Shown: piece by piece, positions 1 to 5,965 of the stretch | Layout: every line of letters begins with the position of its first letter | Numbering within the stretch: the first letter of the stretch is position 1 | Position numbers and translations under genes: made by a program | Notes under the pieces: model-generated | What the model was told of the DNA's origin: nothing | What the model saw: only the letters and a program-made list of their open reading frames with translations | The model's database searches: none | Origin: Candidatus Aegiribacteria sp. | Lineage (GTDB): Bacteria; Fermentibacterota; Fermentibacteria; Fermentibacterales; Fermentibacteraceae | Direction: 5' to 3' | Assembly (NCBI GenBank): GCA_030634715.1 | Contig: DAOWAG010000005.1 | Coordinates: 1-16,264 of the forward strand | Length of the DNA: 16,264 bases

Positions 1-1078
1 CGAAATGCCCAAAGGCTGAAGTCTGGCTGAAAACAGGATTTCTCAGACCGAGATAGTCTATGATATCATACGGATGGAGAGGAAAGATATCCCTTATTGC
101 AGTCTCCACAGCAGAGATATCAGAGATTTTTTCCGTTCCGAATGTCTCAACCATAACAGAAACCGGTTCTGCCTGGCCTATGGCGTAAGCAAGCTGAATC
201 TCGCATCTGTCAGCAACCCCTGCTTCAACCAGGTTTTTCGCGATGTAACGCGCCATATATGCGGCGGAACGATCAACCTTCGTGGAATCTTTTCCTGAGA
301 AAGCTCCTCCTCCGTGACGTCCTGTGCCACCGTACGTGTCAACAATGATCTTCCTGCCGGTAAGGCCGGTATCACCGTGCGGACCGCCTATGGCAAATCT
401 GCCGGAGGGATTGAAAAGGAGTTTTCCATTCCATTGAAGATGCGGTTTGCACAGCGAGAGAACAGGGGAAACTACCTTTTTGCGGATATCATCAACCATA
501 TCTTCGGTTCTCGCATCCGGAGCATGGTGTACAGAAAGGAGAATCTCATCGATGGATACAGGCTTGAAACCTTCATATTCAACGGTTACCTGGCTCTTGG
601 CGTCAGGTCGCGCCCAGGGCAACTCTCCTGCCTGACGTGCTTCCCTTAGTCTTTCCAGAAGCCGGTGAGCAAGCTGTATCGGGTAAGGCATATGAACTTC
701 GGTCTCGGAGCAGGCAAATCCGAACATCAATCCCTGATCTCCGGCTCCTTTATTGTCTACAACACCATGATCTATGTCAGGGGATTGAGAGTGTATCCGG
801 ATTCTGTATGTATTTTCATCAAAATGAAAACCAAGATCAGGCTGATCGTAGCCAATAGATCTGATTGTATCTCTGGCGACTTTCTCATAATCCACCCGAG
901 CATGGCTTTTCACTTCACCCGCCAGCAGGCAGAAATTCGTTGTTACGAGAGTTTCACAGGCCACATGAGCATTCGGATCCGCGGTAAGGTGCGCGTCCAG
1001 AACAGCATCTGATATCTGGTCACAGATTTTATCCGGATGACCTTCGGAAACGGATTCGCTGGTAAACAGTCTTCCCAT
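1..1078 (-). CDS. metK: S-adenosylmethionine synthetase (methionine adenosyltransferase), C-terminus cut by window edge
   Basis: MetK makes S-adenosylmethionine from methionine and ATP, releasing phosphate and pyrophosphate, as a cytosolic homo-oligomer. I translated the minus strand from the ATG at 1078 and found 359 uninterrupted codons, with no frameshift. Visible family motifs are GHPDK (residues 13-17, ATP/metal site), GAGDQG (111-116, mobile active-site loop region), and GGGAFSGKD (256-264, phosphate-binding loop). The last visible residues are AFGHF, matching the family's near-terminal Y/F-GHFGR segment, so only about 20-30 residues are missing from the usual 380-400. The Shine-Dalgarno site is weak (GGAATGG about 14 bases upstream). 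The gene follows a riboswitch-controlled leader and lies divergent from a radical SAM gene that would consume its product. The family assignment is essentially certain. Confidence 0.98.
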   Translation of the reverse strand, partial: MGRLFTSESVSEGHPDKICDQISDAVLDAHLTADPNAHVACETLVTTNFCLLAGEVKSHARVDYEKVARDTIRSIGYDQPDLGFHFDENTYRIRIHSQSPDIDHGVVDNKGAGDQGLMFGFACSETEVHMPYPIQLAHRLLERLREARQAGELPWARPDAKSQVTVEYEGFKPVSIDEILLSVHHAPDARTEDMVDDIRKKVVSPVLSLCKPHLQWNGKLLFNPSGRFAIGGPHGDTGLTGRKIIVDTYGGTGRHGGGAFSGKDSTKVDRSAAYMARYIAKNLVEAGVADRCEIQLAYAIGQAEPVSVMVETFGTEKISDISAVETAIRDIFPLHPYDIIDYLGLRNPVFSQTSAFGHF

Positions 1079-1111
1079 GACAAATAAACCATTCCAATCG
1101 GGCAGCCGAAG

Positions 1112-1135
1112 AAAAAAAAAGCCGCCTGCCGGCGG
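1112..1135 (-). terminator. Intrinsic terminator in the metK leader
   Basis: Read on the minus strand, CCGCC (1135-1131), loop GGCA, GGCGG (1126-1122), then C and nine consecutive T (1120-1112). This is a textbook Rho-independent terminator located 34 bases upstream of the metK start codon, inside its leader rather than after a gene. It therefore acts as an attenuator. Its 3' stem strand and T-run also take part in an alternative pairing with the riboswitch aptamer. Confidence 0.9.
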
Positions 1136-1158
1136 ACTGAGGTTGCTATCGGCTTTTT
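1116..1158 (-). promoter_or_regulatory. Antiterminator stem that competes with both the SAM-II aptamer and the terminator
   Basis: On the minus strand AAAAAGCCG (1158-1150) is perfectly complementary to CGGCTTTTT (1124-1116), giving a 9-bp stem over a 25-base loop. The 5' strand is the conserved 3' strand of the SAM-II aptamer. The 3' strand is part of the terminator stem plus its T-run. The two foldings are mutually exclusive. With SAM bound the 5' strand is held in the pseudoknot and the terminator forms. Without SAM the 9-bp stem forms and transcription reads into metK. A second alternative pairing, TGAGGT (1191-1186) with ACCTCA (1144-1139), would also undo the aptamer loop. The pairings are seen directly; the switching direction is inferred. 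Confidence 0.8.
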
Positions 1159-1204
1159 AGCACTTTTTTTAACGTGGTTGCAATAGACCTCAAATCATTC
1201 CACG
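1151..1204 (-). promoter_or_regulatory. SAM-II riboswitch aptamer controlling metK
   Basis: On the minus strand, P1 is CGTGG (1204-1200) paired with CCACG (1177-1173). The loop between them contains TGATTT, a GG pair, and TATTGCAA directly before the P1 3' strand. After P1 come 22 bases ending in GCTAAAAAGCC (1161-1151). Compared from memory with the crystallised metagenomic SAM-II RNA, the identities are a 5-bp P1, UGAUUU, UAUUGCAA abutting P1, a tail of the same length, and GCUAAAAAG. P1 differs by compensatory changes, and the loop/tail pseudoknot pair has switched from CC:GG to GG:CC. That covariation is strong evidence for a folded H-type pseudoknot binding SAM. It lies upstream of metK, a logical feedback target. 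Subtype call is firm; no search was run. Confidence 0.9.
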
Positions 1205-1211
1205 AAACTGA

Positions 1212-1239
1212 ATAATATGAATAATCCCAATCAAGTCAA
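1212..1239 (-). promoter_or_regulatory. Sigma-70-type promoter for metK
   Basis: On the minus strand there is TTGACT (1239-1234), a 16-base spacer, and TATTAT (1217-1212). Each hexamer matches the consensus at 5 of 6 positions. Transcription would begin at about 1208-1204, immediately before the first base of the riboswitch P1 helix, so the transcript starts with the aptamer. Confidence 0.75.
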
Positions 1240-1251
1240 TCATTCTACCCT

Positions 1252-1280
1252 GTTACATATGTTTCGGATATCCGTATCAT
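1252..1280 (+). promoter_or_regulatory. Candidate promoter of the radical SAM gene, with a palindrome in its spacer
   Basis: GTTACA (1252-1257), a 17-base spacer and TATCAT (1275-1280) match the sigma-70 consensus at 4 and 5 of 6 positions. The perfect 10-bp palindrome CGGATATCCG (1265-1274) fills the spacer next to the -10 box and sits in a 22-bp imperfect dyad (1259-1280, 9 of 11 pairs). The -35 box lies 12 bp from the divergent metK -35 box. The predicted start near 1287 leaves a leader of about 80 bases. Confidence 0.4.
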
Positions 1281-1352
1281 CAAAAATATTCAAATGAAAT
1301 CAGGGACAACTGGCCGCGAAGTAAAACATATTGTAGTTTCCGCAGAAGTTCT

Positions 1353-1360
1353 GGAAGGAG
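1353..1360 (+). promoter_or_regulatory. Ribosome binding site that fixes a TTG start
   Basis: GGAAGGAG ends six bases before the TTG at 1367. It is the strongest Shine-Dalgarno match near this gene's 5' end and supports translation from TTG rather than from a later ATG. Confidence 0.75.
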
Positions 1361-1366
1361 CACTTT

Positions 1367-2797
1367 TTGAGAGTTACACTTGTATATCCTTATTACGGAC
1401 GGGGAAGGCGCTCACTCTATTTCCCCTTCGGGCTGGCCTACATCGCATCCGTTCTTCGGGAATCGGGAAGCACGGTAACGGTAGTGGACATGGAAGGCGA
1501 TGATCTGAGCAATGAGGAAGCTGTGTCTCAAATAATCGCTTCTGAACCCGATCTCGTCGGTTTTGGCGGCATGATTACACGCTTCAGAATAGTGAAGACC
1601 CTTTCGCGGATCCTCAGAAAAGAGATGCCCTCCGTTTTCATGATAGCGGGAAACAGCGGCGCTACAACTGTACCGGAATTGTATCTCAAGTCATGTCTGC
1701 TCGACGCGGTTATACTCGGTGAGGGGGAAATAACCACAGGTGAGCTTGTCGCTGCTCTGGATAATTCCCTGGAATGGAAGAACATTCCGGGGCTCGCGTA
1801 TCTAAGCGATGATGGCAAGCTTCTTTTGTCACCTCCCAGAGAACTGATAGATGATCTGGACACCATTCCGTTTCCCGCATGGGATCTGTTCCCGATTGAG
1901 CGCTACATCAGCAGTCTCGATCACCGCCAGACAAAGGTCAGGCATCTTGAAGTCGTTGCAAGCAGGGGATGCCCTTTCAACTGCGTATACTGCTATCGGA
2001 TCTATGGCAGATCGGTCAGGCGAAGATCACCTGAGTCAATAGTATCCGAGGTTGAAGAACTCGTCTTAAGGTACAACATCGAATACACAGGTTTTCCGGA
2101 TGATCTTTTTACGAGCGATCGGAAATTCGTTATGGAAACCTGCAGGCTTATCAGCGGGCGTTTACCGGATCTCAAATGGTCGTGCATCGGCAGAGTCAAT
2201 ACTGTTGACAGAGAAATGCTCAGGGCCATGAATGAAGCAGGATGTGACTGGATATCCTACGGAGTGGAGTCTGGCAGCAACCGGATGCTTTCTATCATGA
2301 AACGGGGAGTTACAGCTCAGCAGTGCCTTGATTCCATAATACTGACCAGAGAGGAAGGCATTCATCCTGAGGGCAGCTTCATGATCGGCATGTTCGGTGA
2401 AACCGAAGAATCTGTCAGGGATACCGTTGAATTCTGTAAGAAAGCCGATATCACAGCTCCGATGCTTTTCGTAACACCGTACCCTGGAACGGAGATTTTC
2501 AACAGAGCACTCGATGAGAAACTGATATCGAACGTCGAGAATTTCCTTGAGAATATGAACGCGGCCAATGAGCTGCTGGTCAACCTTACCGATATGAGCG
2601 ATGAGAGACTTACCAGCCTTAGAGACTGGGCTCAGGGAACCATCGGAAGAAATTATCTAATGAAGAAACCTCTCACAAGAATTCCCGCACTCATAGTCCG
2701 CCATATATCGCTCGGAGGACTAAAGGGACTTGCCCACGATATCAAAGCTTTTCTGGCTTCACTACGACGATCGCGAAGAACATCTTGCTCCCGATGA
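1367..2797 (+). CDS. B12-binding-type radical SAM enzyme
   Basis: This 476-residue protein belongs to the cobalamin-domain radical SAM superfamily, which includes BchE-like cyclases and HpnP-like methylases. Residues 1-140 form a Rossmann-like N-terminal domain (VTLVYPYYG, then FPFGLAYIASVLRE) ending in the LGEGE motif (117-121) typical of these proteins. The 4Fe-4S ligands are C202, C206 and C209 in RGCPFNCVYC. A radical SAM barrel follows, with ISYGVESG and GMFGETEES segments, and then a basic C-terminal tail. The enzymes bind 4Fe-4S and SAM and run radical methylation, cyclisation or rearrangement; the substrate cannot be told from sequence. I did not identify an obvious DxHxxG cobalamin motif, so B12 dependence is uncertain. 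TTG start is supported by GGAAGGAG. It is divergent from metK and its TGA abuts the next gene's stop. Confidence 0.9.
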   Translation: MRVTLVYPYYGRGRRSLYFPFGLAYIASVLRESGSTVTVVDMEGDDLSNEEAVSQIIASEPDLVGFGGMITRFRIVKTLSRILRKEMPSVFMIAGNSGATTVPELYLKSCLLDAVILGEGEITTGELVAALDNSLEWKNIPGLAYLSDDGKLLLSPPRELIDDLDTIPFPAWDLFPIERYISSLDHRQTKVRHLEVVASRGCPFNCVYCYRIYGRSVRRRSPESIVSEVEELVLRYNIEYTGFPDDLFTSDRKFVMETCRLISGRLPDLKWSCIGRVNTVDREMLRAMNEAGCDWISYGVESGSNRMLSIMKRGVTAQQCLDSIILTREEGIHPEGSFMIGMFGETEESVRDTVEFCKKADITAPMLFVTPYPGTEIFNRALDEKLISNVENFLENMNAANELLVNLTDMSDERLTSLRDWAQGTIGRNYLMKKPLTRIPALIVRHISLGGLKGLAHDIKAFLASLRRSRRTSCSR

Positions 2798-3418
2798 TCA
2801 GGGAACAGCAAACTCTGCTTTCAGTGCTCCAAAAGTAAAGTGCTCCAGATTCAATGTACCGGTCAGTAGCAGATGCGGACAATCATCCGAAGTGAATCCT
2901 GACGAGCTTCCCCATCCGGCAGTGAGCGATCTGGCTGGAACATCCCAGTGATAGTTGTATACCGCACCGCTTCCAGCAGGCCAGCAGTATTCGATGATCA
3001 GATTTCCTGATCCGTCATAGAAAAAGGGTACTTCCAGATCAACGGCAAACCATGAATTCGGGTCAGGGGCATGGACGGTGAAGTTCTCCTCCCAGAATAC
3101 TTCAGTCATGGTTCCGGGGCGATAGTTGTCATCAAACACTGTTCCCAGCTGATCCAGATCGCTGTACCCTATATAGATCACAAGAGTATCCAGTAAAACT
3201 TCAGTCTCTCCCTGAACCGTACGCATGAGTGATATCGACTGTATCTCGATCGCGGTTCCAATTTCCTCTTCCAGATACAGTATCTGATATCTCATGCTTT
3301 CAGCGCAGTCGGCACAGAAGGGATCGTTGGCTGGAAAGACGTCACTGCCGATCTCAACATCCCCGGTTGCAGCAATTGCCGCGAGGATGAATAAGATTTG
3401 CACTGAATATTTCATCAT
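2798..3418 (-). CDS. Secreted protein with an FCB-type extracellular beta domain
   Basis: 206 residues. The N-terminus (MMKYSVQILFILAAIAATG) is a probable signal peptide. The mature part has the pattern PF-xx-C-xx-C, then RYQILYLEEEIG, IQSISLMR, an aspartate-rich middle, SWFAVDLEVPFFYDGSGNLIIEYCW. This resembles a beta-sandwich module I recall from secreted proteins of Bacteroidetes, Cloacimonadetes and relatives (PFx..SRxQxxYLxxEL..F.YDG..NLLVE). Function is unknown; adhesion or surface structure is a guess. The cysteine pair CADC (35-38) and two further cysteines could form disulfides. It lacks a C-terminal sorting domain. GAGG lies just upstream; either of the two adjacent ATGs could be used. 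It lies 29 bp downstream of the next gene and probably shares its transcript. Confidence 0.75.
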   Translation of the reverse strand: MMKYSVQILFILAAIAATGDVEIGSDVFPANDPFCADCAESMRYQILYLEEEIGTAIEIQSISLMRTVQGETEVLLDTLVIYIGYSDLDQLGTVFDDNYRPGTMTEVFWEENFTVHAPDPNSWFAVDLEVPFFYDGSGNLIIEYCWPAGSGAVYNYHWDVPARSLTAGWGSSSGFTSDDCPHLLLTGTLNLEHFTFGALKAEFAVP

Positions 3419-3447
3419 GTTACCTCACTAATCCGCAAATTCTCAGT

Positions 3448-4458
3448 TTATTTAATCACCACTATTCGATTAACGGTCACTGTATTTCCGGATATCACTT
3501 CAGCGAAATAAATCCCCGAAGTGTTCAGATTGAAATCGGCGGCTATTCCCTCATCAATCGTTCCAGCGGCAACACATCTTCCGGAAATGTCATAAATGTT
3601 CAGTTCTCCACCGGATCCGGGAAGATTCAGGGCGGTTATTGTGAAATTCCCTGTGGAAGGATTTGGGTATACATCAAGTTGAACATCGCTATCCGCAACA
3701 CCGGATTCACCCTCTTCAATTCCAACTACAGCACCGAGGTGATCGAACCAGGCGTTGTAGACTTCTTTTGAGGCTCCGTGATTCTGAACGAAGACTGCCA
3801 GGTCTACATACTCGAAGTCCCAGGTACCGGTGTCATACTCTACAAGCAGCTCAAGTGTATCAGGATAATCGGGTCCGAAACTTACCTCTGCCCCGACAGG
3901 ACCGAGAAGCTCGTCTCTGAATGCCTGTTCAAAAACGGAATTATTCCAGTAGCCGGCTCCGGGAACATTGCTCTCGACAAGAACAGCGTTGCAGAAAATA
4001 TCATCTCCACCGAGATCCTGCTCGGCTATGAGAGTGATAATTATTGATCCGGTGCCACCTGTAGTTAAGTTCGAGACCTGTATCTCAAGATAGCAGGGAA
4101 CCGCTATTCTGTTGTTGAAGGCAGAGTTAAGACCTGATCCGCTTGAACTGGCTTTGATAACTCCATCAAACTGAATCCATGGAACGGAATTTACACCATA
4201 CAGCTGCACTCTGTGCCATTGTTCATAAACATTCTGCTGGTATATCGGGTCTCCGCTGCCGGGCCACCAGACATGAGGTCTGATTGCGGCGAGATCATCC
4301 GGATGACTGTTAATGAAATTGTTCAATGTTGGCTCAAAACTCCAGCATGGTCCACACTGATAGTTTGTGAAATCTTCCAGGAGAACCACTCTGTCAGCGC
4401 CGAACAGAAGGACGGGGAGTACCAGCAAAAGCACCGGGATTATGTATGCTGAACGCAT
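3448..4458 (-). CDS. Secreted thioredoxin-fold (Omp28-like) protein with C-terminal sorting domain
   Basis: 336 residues from the ATG at 4458, chosen because AAAGGAA stands at proper spacing and because it starts a clean signal peptide (MRSAYIIPVLLLVLPVLLFG). A 23-codon in-frame extension upstream to 4527 has no such support. After the signal come VVLLEDFTNYQCGPCW, with a redox-type CxxC at C35/C38, and SVPWIQFDG, resembling the thioredoxin cis-proline loop. This is the layout of Omp28-like outer-surface proteins. Residues 261-336 are a Por/type IX secretion sorting domain: LDVYPNPSTG, then IYDISGR, then SGIYFAEV. The protein is thus probably exported and surface anchored or released. A thiol-disulfide role is possible but unproven. 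Gene 2798-3418 follows in the same direction. Confidence 0.85.
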   Translation of the reverse strand: MRSAYIIPVLLLVLPVLLFGADRVVLLEDFTNYQCGPCWSFEPTLNNFINSHPDDLAAIRPHVWWPGSGDPIYQQNVYEQWHRVQLYGVNSVPWIQFDGVIKASSSGSGLNSAFNNRIAVPCYLEIQVSNLTTGGTGSIIITLIAEQDLGGDDIFCNAVLVESNVPGAGYWNNSVFEQAFRDELLGPVGAEVSFGPDYPDTLELLVEYDTGTWDFEYVDLAVFVQNHGASKEVYNAWFDHLGAVVGIEEGESGVADSDVQLDVYPNPSTGNFTITALNLPGSGGELNIYDISGRCVAAGTIDEGIAADFNLNTSGIYFAEVISGNTVTVNRIVVIK

Positions 4459-4495
4459 TGTAATTCCTTTCTGAATTGAGATTACATTAATAGGT

Positions 4496-4520
4496 GATTT
4501 CCACTTCATGCGTGGAAATC
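4496..4520. repeat. Perfect 9-bp inverted repeat upstream of the thioredoxin-fold gene
   Basis: GATTTCCAC (4496-4504) and GTGGAAATC (4512-4520) are exact inverted copies around a 7-base loop, 38 bp upstream of the ATG at 4458. There is no T-run on either side, so it is not a terminator. It would form a stable hairpin in the 5' leader or could be an operator. Confidence 0.7.
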
Positions 4521-4734
4521 CGCTCAAGATTCTGTGATAATATTGAATTTTCTTGGTTTTCCTCCTTCTTCATGCCACAGCGACGCCATGACCGGAGGAA
4601 AATATTTTCAGGCAGGTCTTCAGGCGATTGCTGTGAAGTACAATCCAGAGGCTCTTACAGAGCCCAGGAACTGAAATCAGGTTCGATAGTGAATCAGAAT
4701 ATCCTTCCATATTAAAACGATCTACAATAACTAT
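4521..4734. other. Non-coding stretch without recognisable genes
   Basis: This is the middle of the gap between 4459 and 4920. I see no RNA gene or convincing coding frame. It holds a 12-bp AT-rich palindrome, GAAAATATTTTC (4598-4609). If the minus-strand promoter next door is right, it is part of a leader of roughly 270 bases for the secreted-protein pair. Confidence 0.5.
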
Positions 4735-4762
4735 TCTATACATGAATGGGAGGAAATGTCAA
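4735..4762 (-). promoter_or_regulatory. Candidate promoter for the secreted-protein pair
   Basis: On the minus strand, a perfect TTGACA (4762-4757), a 16-base spacer and TATAGA (4740-4735). It points toward the thioredoxin-fold gene, about 270 bases downstream. The -35 box lies in the left arm of the 4746-4784 dyad. Confidence 0.5.
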
Positions 4763-4784
4763 CAAGTTTGACATCTCTTCCCAT
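4746..4784. repeat. 17-bp-arm inverted repeat spanning two divergent -35 boxes
   Basis: The left arm (4746-4762) and right arm (4768-4784) are inverted copies with 15 of 17 positions matching and a 5-base centre (CAAGT). The inner six pairs are TGTCAA/TTGACA, so each arm carries a consensus -35 hexamer pointing outward. No T-run follows on either strand, which argues against a terminator. A symmetric operator controlling both directions is the simplest reading. Confidence 0.65.
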
Positions 4785-4797
4785 AGCCTGTTATTCT
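4768..4797 (+). promoter_or_regulatory. Candidate promoter for the TPR-like gene
   Basis: Perfect TTGACA (4768-4773), an 18-base spacer and TATTCT (4792-4797, 4 of 6). A perfect TATAAT also occurs at 4806-4811 but has no -35 box at normal spacing. Either would leave a leader of about 100-115 bases before the TTG at 4921. Confidence 0.45.
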
Positions 4798-4920
4798 AAA
4801 TTTAGTATAATCTAAGGTGTTGAAGACAGCTCTTGTGTGCCATAGCATAGCAGCATATAGTGTCAGATACTTGTGAATAACCGTATTGTTTATGTGTGAC
4901 TGTGCTACTGGGGGTAGCTC

Positions 4921-5718
4921 TTGAAACAAAAAATAAAACATATTGCCAGACTTCTCCGGAAAGCCCGAAAGGAGCTTGAGCACAATAAGCGCAGGGAAGC
5001 GCTTGAACTGATGAAGAAGGCAGTGAGCATTGATGATAATAACGGACTGATCGTACAGATAATACAGGCGCTTGACAGAAGAGAATCCATGAAGATGATA
5101 TCCGATGAGCCGGATAATGAACCACTCCCTGATGAATCGGGCGAACAGCCTCAAGCATCTGTTGAACAGGAAGAAGGGAAAGTATCTATGACGAATGGGG
5201 AGCGACTTGCCAAACTATTTGAAGCTTCCGATAAGGCATTTGACGGAGGTCACCAGGCAAAGGCAATTGCCTATCTTAAAAAAGCGCGGAAGCTGGATCC
5301 TGATAACCCTGAAGTAGAAACAAGAATAGACTCCCTTAAAACAAAGATGAAAGCGGCTAATCTTATATCGCTGGCTCGAAGGAATCTGAAGGCTGGAAAT
5401 GTGTCAAAGGCTGTCAACTTTGTTCACCAGGCATTTGAAATGATGCCGGAGATAGATGGTCTTGCCGAACTTCTCGATGACCTTGAAAACAATGCGCCCG
5501 ATACACCCTCCCACGCTGAGGATGCAGATGACTGTAACAGTCGAACGGAGAGCGACAAACCATACATCGCGAAAATTCGACAGCTGGTGCAGGATAATTC
5601 TCTTGAAGAGGCTGCATCTATCGCGATCGATTCATTGCAGAATAATCAGGATGACGAACTGCTGCTTCAGTTCATCGAGAACTTTAAAAAGCTGGGGCTT
5701 ATTGAAGAGGAAGAGTAG
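4921..5718 (+). CDS. Small acidic TPR-like helical repeat protein
   Basis: 265 residues with no signal peptide or membrane segment. Four helical-hairpin units with TPR character are visible: about residues 10-50 (RKELEHNKRREALELMKKA), 95-140 (AFDGGHQAKAIAYLKKARKL, with D-P-D-N-P), 142-185 (ARRNLKAGNVSKAVNFVHQA), and 215-260. They are separated by acidic linkers rich in E, D, S and P near 62-88 and 188-208. Such repeats usually mediate protein-protein contacts; the partner is unknown. The TTG start is the only option close to the N-terminus, because an in-frame TAG stands at 4915-4917. GGGGG six bases upstream is only a fair Shine-Dalgarno site. Its stop lies 5 bp from that of the small membrane protein on the other strand. 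Confidence 0.75.
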   Translation: MKQKIKHIARLLRKARKELEHNKRREALELMKKAVSIDDNNGLIVQIIQALDRRESMKMISDEPDNEPLPDESGEQPQASVEQEEGKVSMTNGERLAKLFEASDKAFDGGHQAKAIAYLKKARKLDPDNPEVETRIDSLKTKMKAANLISLARRNLKAGNVSKAVNFVHQAFEMMPEIDGLAELLDDLENNAPDTPSHAEDADDCNSRTESDKPYIAKIRQLVQDNSLEEAASIAIDSLQNNQDDELLLQFIENFKKLGLIEEEE

Positions 5719-5723
5719 ATAAG

Positions 5724-5900
5724 CTAATTAGCGAAAAAATCAGGTACACAAGTCAGAAGAACTCCCAGAACAAGTACTATTATCCCAGCGAGAAACATCA
5801 GGCCTGTAATGACAGGATGCAGTTTCTTCCCAAGCATTACAAATCCGATAACGGCAAGCAGAAATCCAGGTATCAGCAGAGCGAGGTAGTTGTAATTCAA
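5724..5900 (-). CDS. Small two-helix membrane protein (58 residues)
   Basis: A short minus-strand frame begins at the TTG at 5900 and stops with TAG at 5724. A strong Shine-Dalgarno GGGAGG (5913-5908) lies seven bases upstream. The product has two hydrophobic helices, roughly residues 4-23 (YLALLIPGFLLAVIGFVML) and 30-51 (VITGLMFLAGIIVLVLGVLL), joined by a short basic GKKLH turn, and it ends PDFFAN. Glycine spacing (GF, IGF, LAG, LG) suggests close helix packing. It starts 65 bp after dnaJ in the same direction, so it may be the last gene of the chaperone transcript. Function unknown. The combination of ribosome site, hydrophobic pattern and clean stop makes it likely real. Confidence 0.7.
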   Translation of the reverse strand: MNYNYLALLIPGFLLAVIGFVMLGKKLHPVITGLMFLAGIIVLVLGVLLTCVPDFFAN

Positions 5901-5965
5901 AAGTAATCCTCCCGATCAGACCTTGAGTTTGTTCGTCCGGGGAATAATATCCGATTCTACCCGCG

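Noticed and set aside
314..1012. Plus-strand frames of 111 and 115 codons at the left edge
   Set aside because: They are antisense to metK, which translates without interruption on the minus strand across this whole stretch.
4459..4527. 23-codon N-terminal extension of the thioredoxin-fold gene
   Set aside because: It would bury the signal peptide, it overlaps the 9-bp inverted repeat, and the internal ATG at 4458 has its own AAAGGAA ribosome site.
4588..4674. A 28-codon plus-strand frame with plausible residue content
   Set aside because: No Shine-Dalgarno site upstream of its ATG, no recognised homology, and it lies inside a presumed leader of an opposite gene.
4746..4784. Reading the long inverted repeat as a transcription terminator
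   Set aside because: Neither strand has a T-run after the stem, and the two neighbouring genes diverge from it, so there is no upstream gene for it to terminate.
4759..5158. Two overlapping minus-strand frames of 131 and 118 codons opposite the TPR-like gene
   Set aside because: They lie mostly antisense to a frame with clear helical-repeat pattern, and their own products show no coherent domain.
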